In this document: positions 61,761 through 64,000 of the stretch, one piece after another
Position numbering within the stretch: the first letter of the stretch is position 1
Layout: every line of letters starts with the position of its first letter
Origin: Diphasiastrum complanatum
Taxonomy: Eukaryota > Streptophyta > Lycopodiopsida > Lycopodiales > Lycopodiaceae
Length of the DNA: 64,000 nt
Assembly: GCA_029204225.1 (NCBI GenBank)
Contig: CM055099.1
Coordinates: 61,907,753 to 61,971,752, forward strand
Direction: 5' to 3'
Position numbers and translations under genes: made by a program
Notes under the pieces: generated by a model
Told to the model about the DNA's origin: nothing
Seen by the model: the letters and a program-made list of their open reading frames with translations, nothing else
Databases searched by the model: none

Positions 61761-64000
61761 GTTGAGGTTCATCTTCACTATATTATGAAATGTTCTGGAA
61801 ATTTTGACCTTTTTTATGTTACTTACGTTGACTATACCACACACTATAGCCACTGTGTGGTAGCAAGAGTATATCTGTTGAGCTTTCTTGTCTTTTCCTC
61901 AGAATCAGCAGTTTAATAGTGATTAGTCCCACCTCAGCTTTGATGCTAGTCTATGCCTAGTGCTGTTTGTTCATGTATGTGTAGCTTTCCATTTAAATGG
62001 AAGACTATAGGACTAGCAGTTTTTACTTGAACAAGTTGCAGAAATGATCGAAATTAGAGTAAACATTCTCTTCCTCCAAAGTGCAATCGGGGCTCTAGCA
62101 AGCGTTAGGGCTGGCACTCTTTCTTCACTCACGTGTAAATGTGAGGCTAACTCCCTCTTTCTCATGTAGTAAAGATTTTCTCCTTGAAAACTTCAAGAAA
62201 ATTGTTTTGGTACAAAGCCATAAACATAGGCTCAAGAGAACAGCTAATAGAAAATGGAAGAGCAGCGATTGGTAGACGATGATGATTTTGCAAGACAGAT
62301 CATAACTAGATGAAAACGAGAAGTTCCGTGTTAAAAAACTTGGCTTGTGTATGTCTTTCCCATGAAGATAATGCAGGTTTCATAAAGAAATAAACTAACA
62401 AGGCAGCTCTTTAAAAGGGTTCCTCCACATTAAGGGTAAGGCTTTTGTCCAGTTATGGGGTCGTAGTTCCCAGCCGATTGAAATCAAGGAGGTTCAAAGT
62501 ATGATTTAAATCCATTCAATTTGTTTTAAGATTTTAAGTTGAGTTAGGGCAGTCATGGGAGCTGACCTAGTGACTCACCAGCACACCATGCCTGTAACAC
62601 CTGTAACAAGTTGACCTACAACTTTTTCATACAATGCATAAGTCATTACAAATAGTCTAAACTAGCTAGTACAAGGTGCCAAAATCACATGCATTGTCAA
62701 AGTAGTTCTAAGCAACTAATCATGATAAGTATTCTCCACCCCCAACCATAGATGCAGGCAAGCTCATAGAAGATGCCAAAGTCACATGCATTGCCAAAGA
62801 AGTCCCGTCAAACTCCAAGTGGACTTTGATGGTTGCATGCATCACCTTTGAGCTAACTCAGGTTCAAATGAACCTAAAAGGAAGAAAGACGGAAAGCATT
62901 CAAAAGCTATTCTTACGACTACGGCCTCTGGCACTAAAGCTGCACCCACATTGATGGAATGATCTCCATGCAAGATGGGAGTTTCTCCGCAGCTGAATAC
63001 AGAACCATAGCCAAAAGCTCTTCTCACCTTTCTTTACTCCTATCACAAGATGGCACTCAAGGAAAGTGTCCCTTCTCCACACCACCCTACATATAGAGGA
63101 GAGAACCAAGATTGCCAAGGGGGTGGATTGCAGTATTCTAGGATACATACACCCTCTTCGGAGAGTTTGCCTTACCTAAACCACATTCAAAGCTCTTTCT
63201 ATTTTTGAGAATGGTGCCCAAATTCTCTCAAAAGCTTTACTAGTTAGGTCCTAAGTTACCTGAATATAGAATTTCCTTAATAACCTCCGTCAGTCAAGGA
63301 TGCTTTTCATCGTGCAAATTTCCAATCACAAAACTCTCAATCTCCTCTTTCCATCAAGTTACAGCACGATTCATTTAATTCAATCCTGTTTTTACTACTT
63401 GACCTCACCCTTGACGTGCCCCTAATATGATCCTTAGGTAACCAGGCCCTAATCACCTATGAGTAATAAATACATTCAATCACTCAGCTATTTATTAAGT
63501 GAATACTCTATTTGTTGACTACAAGTAGTTAATACAATTGACTACTTGTAGGTGAACATTATATGCATCTATGCCGAGTAGTCAGTACTTTCAGCTATTC
63601 TAAGAACCATTACCTTTGATTACGTAACACCAAACACTAAGCTAGTCAGTCACTTTAATGAAAAGGACATTCTTAAGTTTTGTTAATTTTATGTTGCATG
63701 CATACATATACATCACCAAAATCCAAGTTTACTGAATGTTTATGTCCAAAATTGACAAAATAATATAAAGGACATAAACTAAGGTTTAACAAACATGCCA
63801 TATTGTTTCATGTACTTTATTGTCATATGGTAGCCCTTAGATACATTATTGTCATGATCTCTACTATTTTGATGCCATCATTAGTTGCATGCTGTATGAG
63901 TTTTTTTTCAAAGCCTTTCATTATGATGTTAAGGGAGCTTCACATTTAGCTTGCTAGCATGCTATGGCTTTTCAGGACTAAGTGGATGACAATTTACTTG
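61761..64000. other. Downstream region without recognised exons
   Basis: AT-rich, presumably the next intron of the helicase gene. A minus-strand stretch at 62842-63148 in two frames (FGYGSVFSCGETPILHGDHS) could be a remnant of an RNase H-like domain, but I cannot support that firmly. A near-duplicate phrase, CACATGCATTGYCAAAG, occurs near 62688 and 62783. Confidence 0.4.

Noticed and set aside
62842-63148. RNase H-like relic on the minus strand
   Set aside because: Only a vague resemblance in two frames, with no catalytic residues that I can place.

Overview
The window reads as nuclear DNA from a land plant with a large, repeat-filled genome. The evidence is spliced exons of a plant-type SNF2 helicase, Ty1/copia and Ty3/gypsy elements primed from initiator Met-tRNA, L1-like LINEs, a hAT/DUF659 transposase relic and TTTAGGG-like motifs. 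Kilobase introns and many long (GA)n tracts would suit a fern or another big-genome lineage, but I cannot name the species.

Layout. 1-3145 is a decayed minus-strand LINE; its 5' leader probably continues at 14697-15540. A minus-strand copia element (3151-14691, target duplication GTATA) sits in that leader. A young plus-strand gypsy chromovirus (3309-9614, target duplication AGTAG, LTRs differing at three positions) sits inside the copia 3' LTR. 15541-22260 holds minus-strand LINE copies joined by (TA)n/(GA)n tracts. 22610-32040 is a second gypsy family: a plus-strand copy split in gag by a minus-strand copy of the same family (22945-27882, target duplication GCCAT). These LTRs appear to end AG...CT rather than TG...CA.

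33164-61760 carries ten exons of one plus-strand host gene, a SMARCAL1/CHR18-like SNF2 annealing helicase. They run from just before the ATPase domain through motifs I, Ia, II and III; the upstream exons and the C-terminal helicase half are outside the window or were not found. Its introns (122 bp to 11.6 kb) are filled with transposons: an ORF1-only LINE derivative, a BED/DUF659 hAT relic, GGACGCGTCC-rich palindromic repeats, a third copy of gypsy family 2, a plus-strand LINE fragment and a third gypsy family. The exon with the DESH motif is one base short of an open frame, so this copy is either a recent pseudogene or carries a homopolymer sequencing error.

The most unusual signals are: LINE 3' ends built as a hairpin followed by a (CT)n tail, which could explain many of the (GA)n tracts; the ORF1-only LINE; the AG...CT LTRs; and a 251-bp TTCGAA-rich insert with a 15-bp target duplication. 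Apart from the helicase exons nothing here looks like a functional host gene, and no element looks fully intact.
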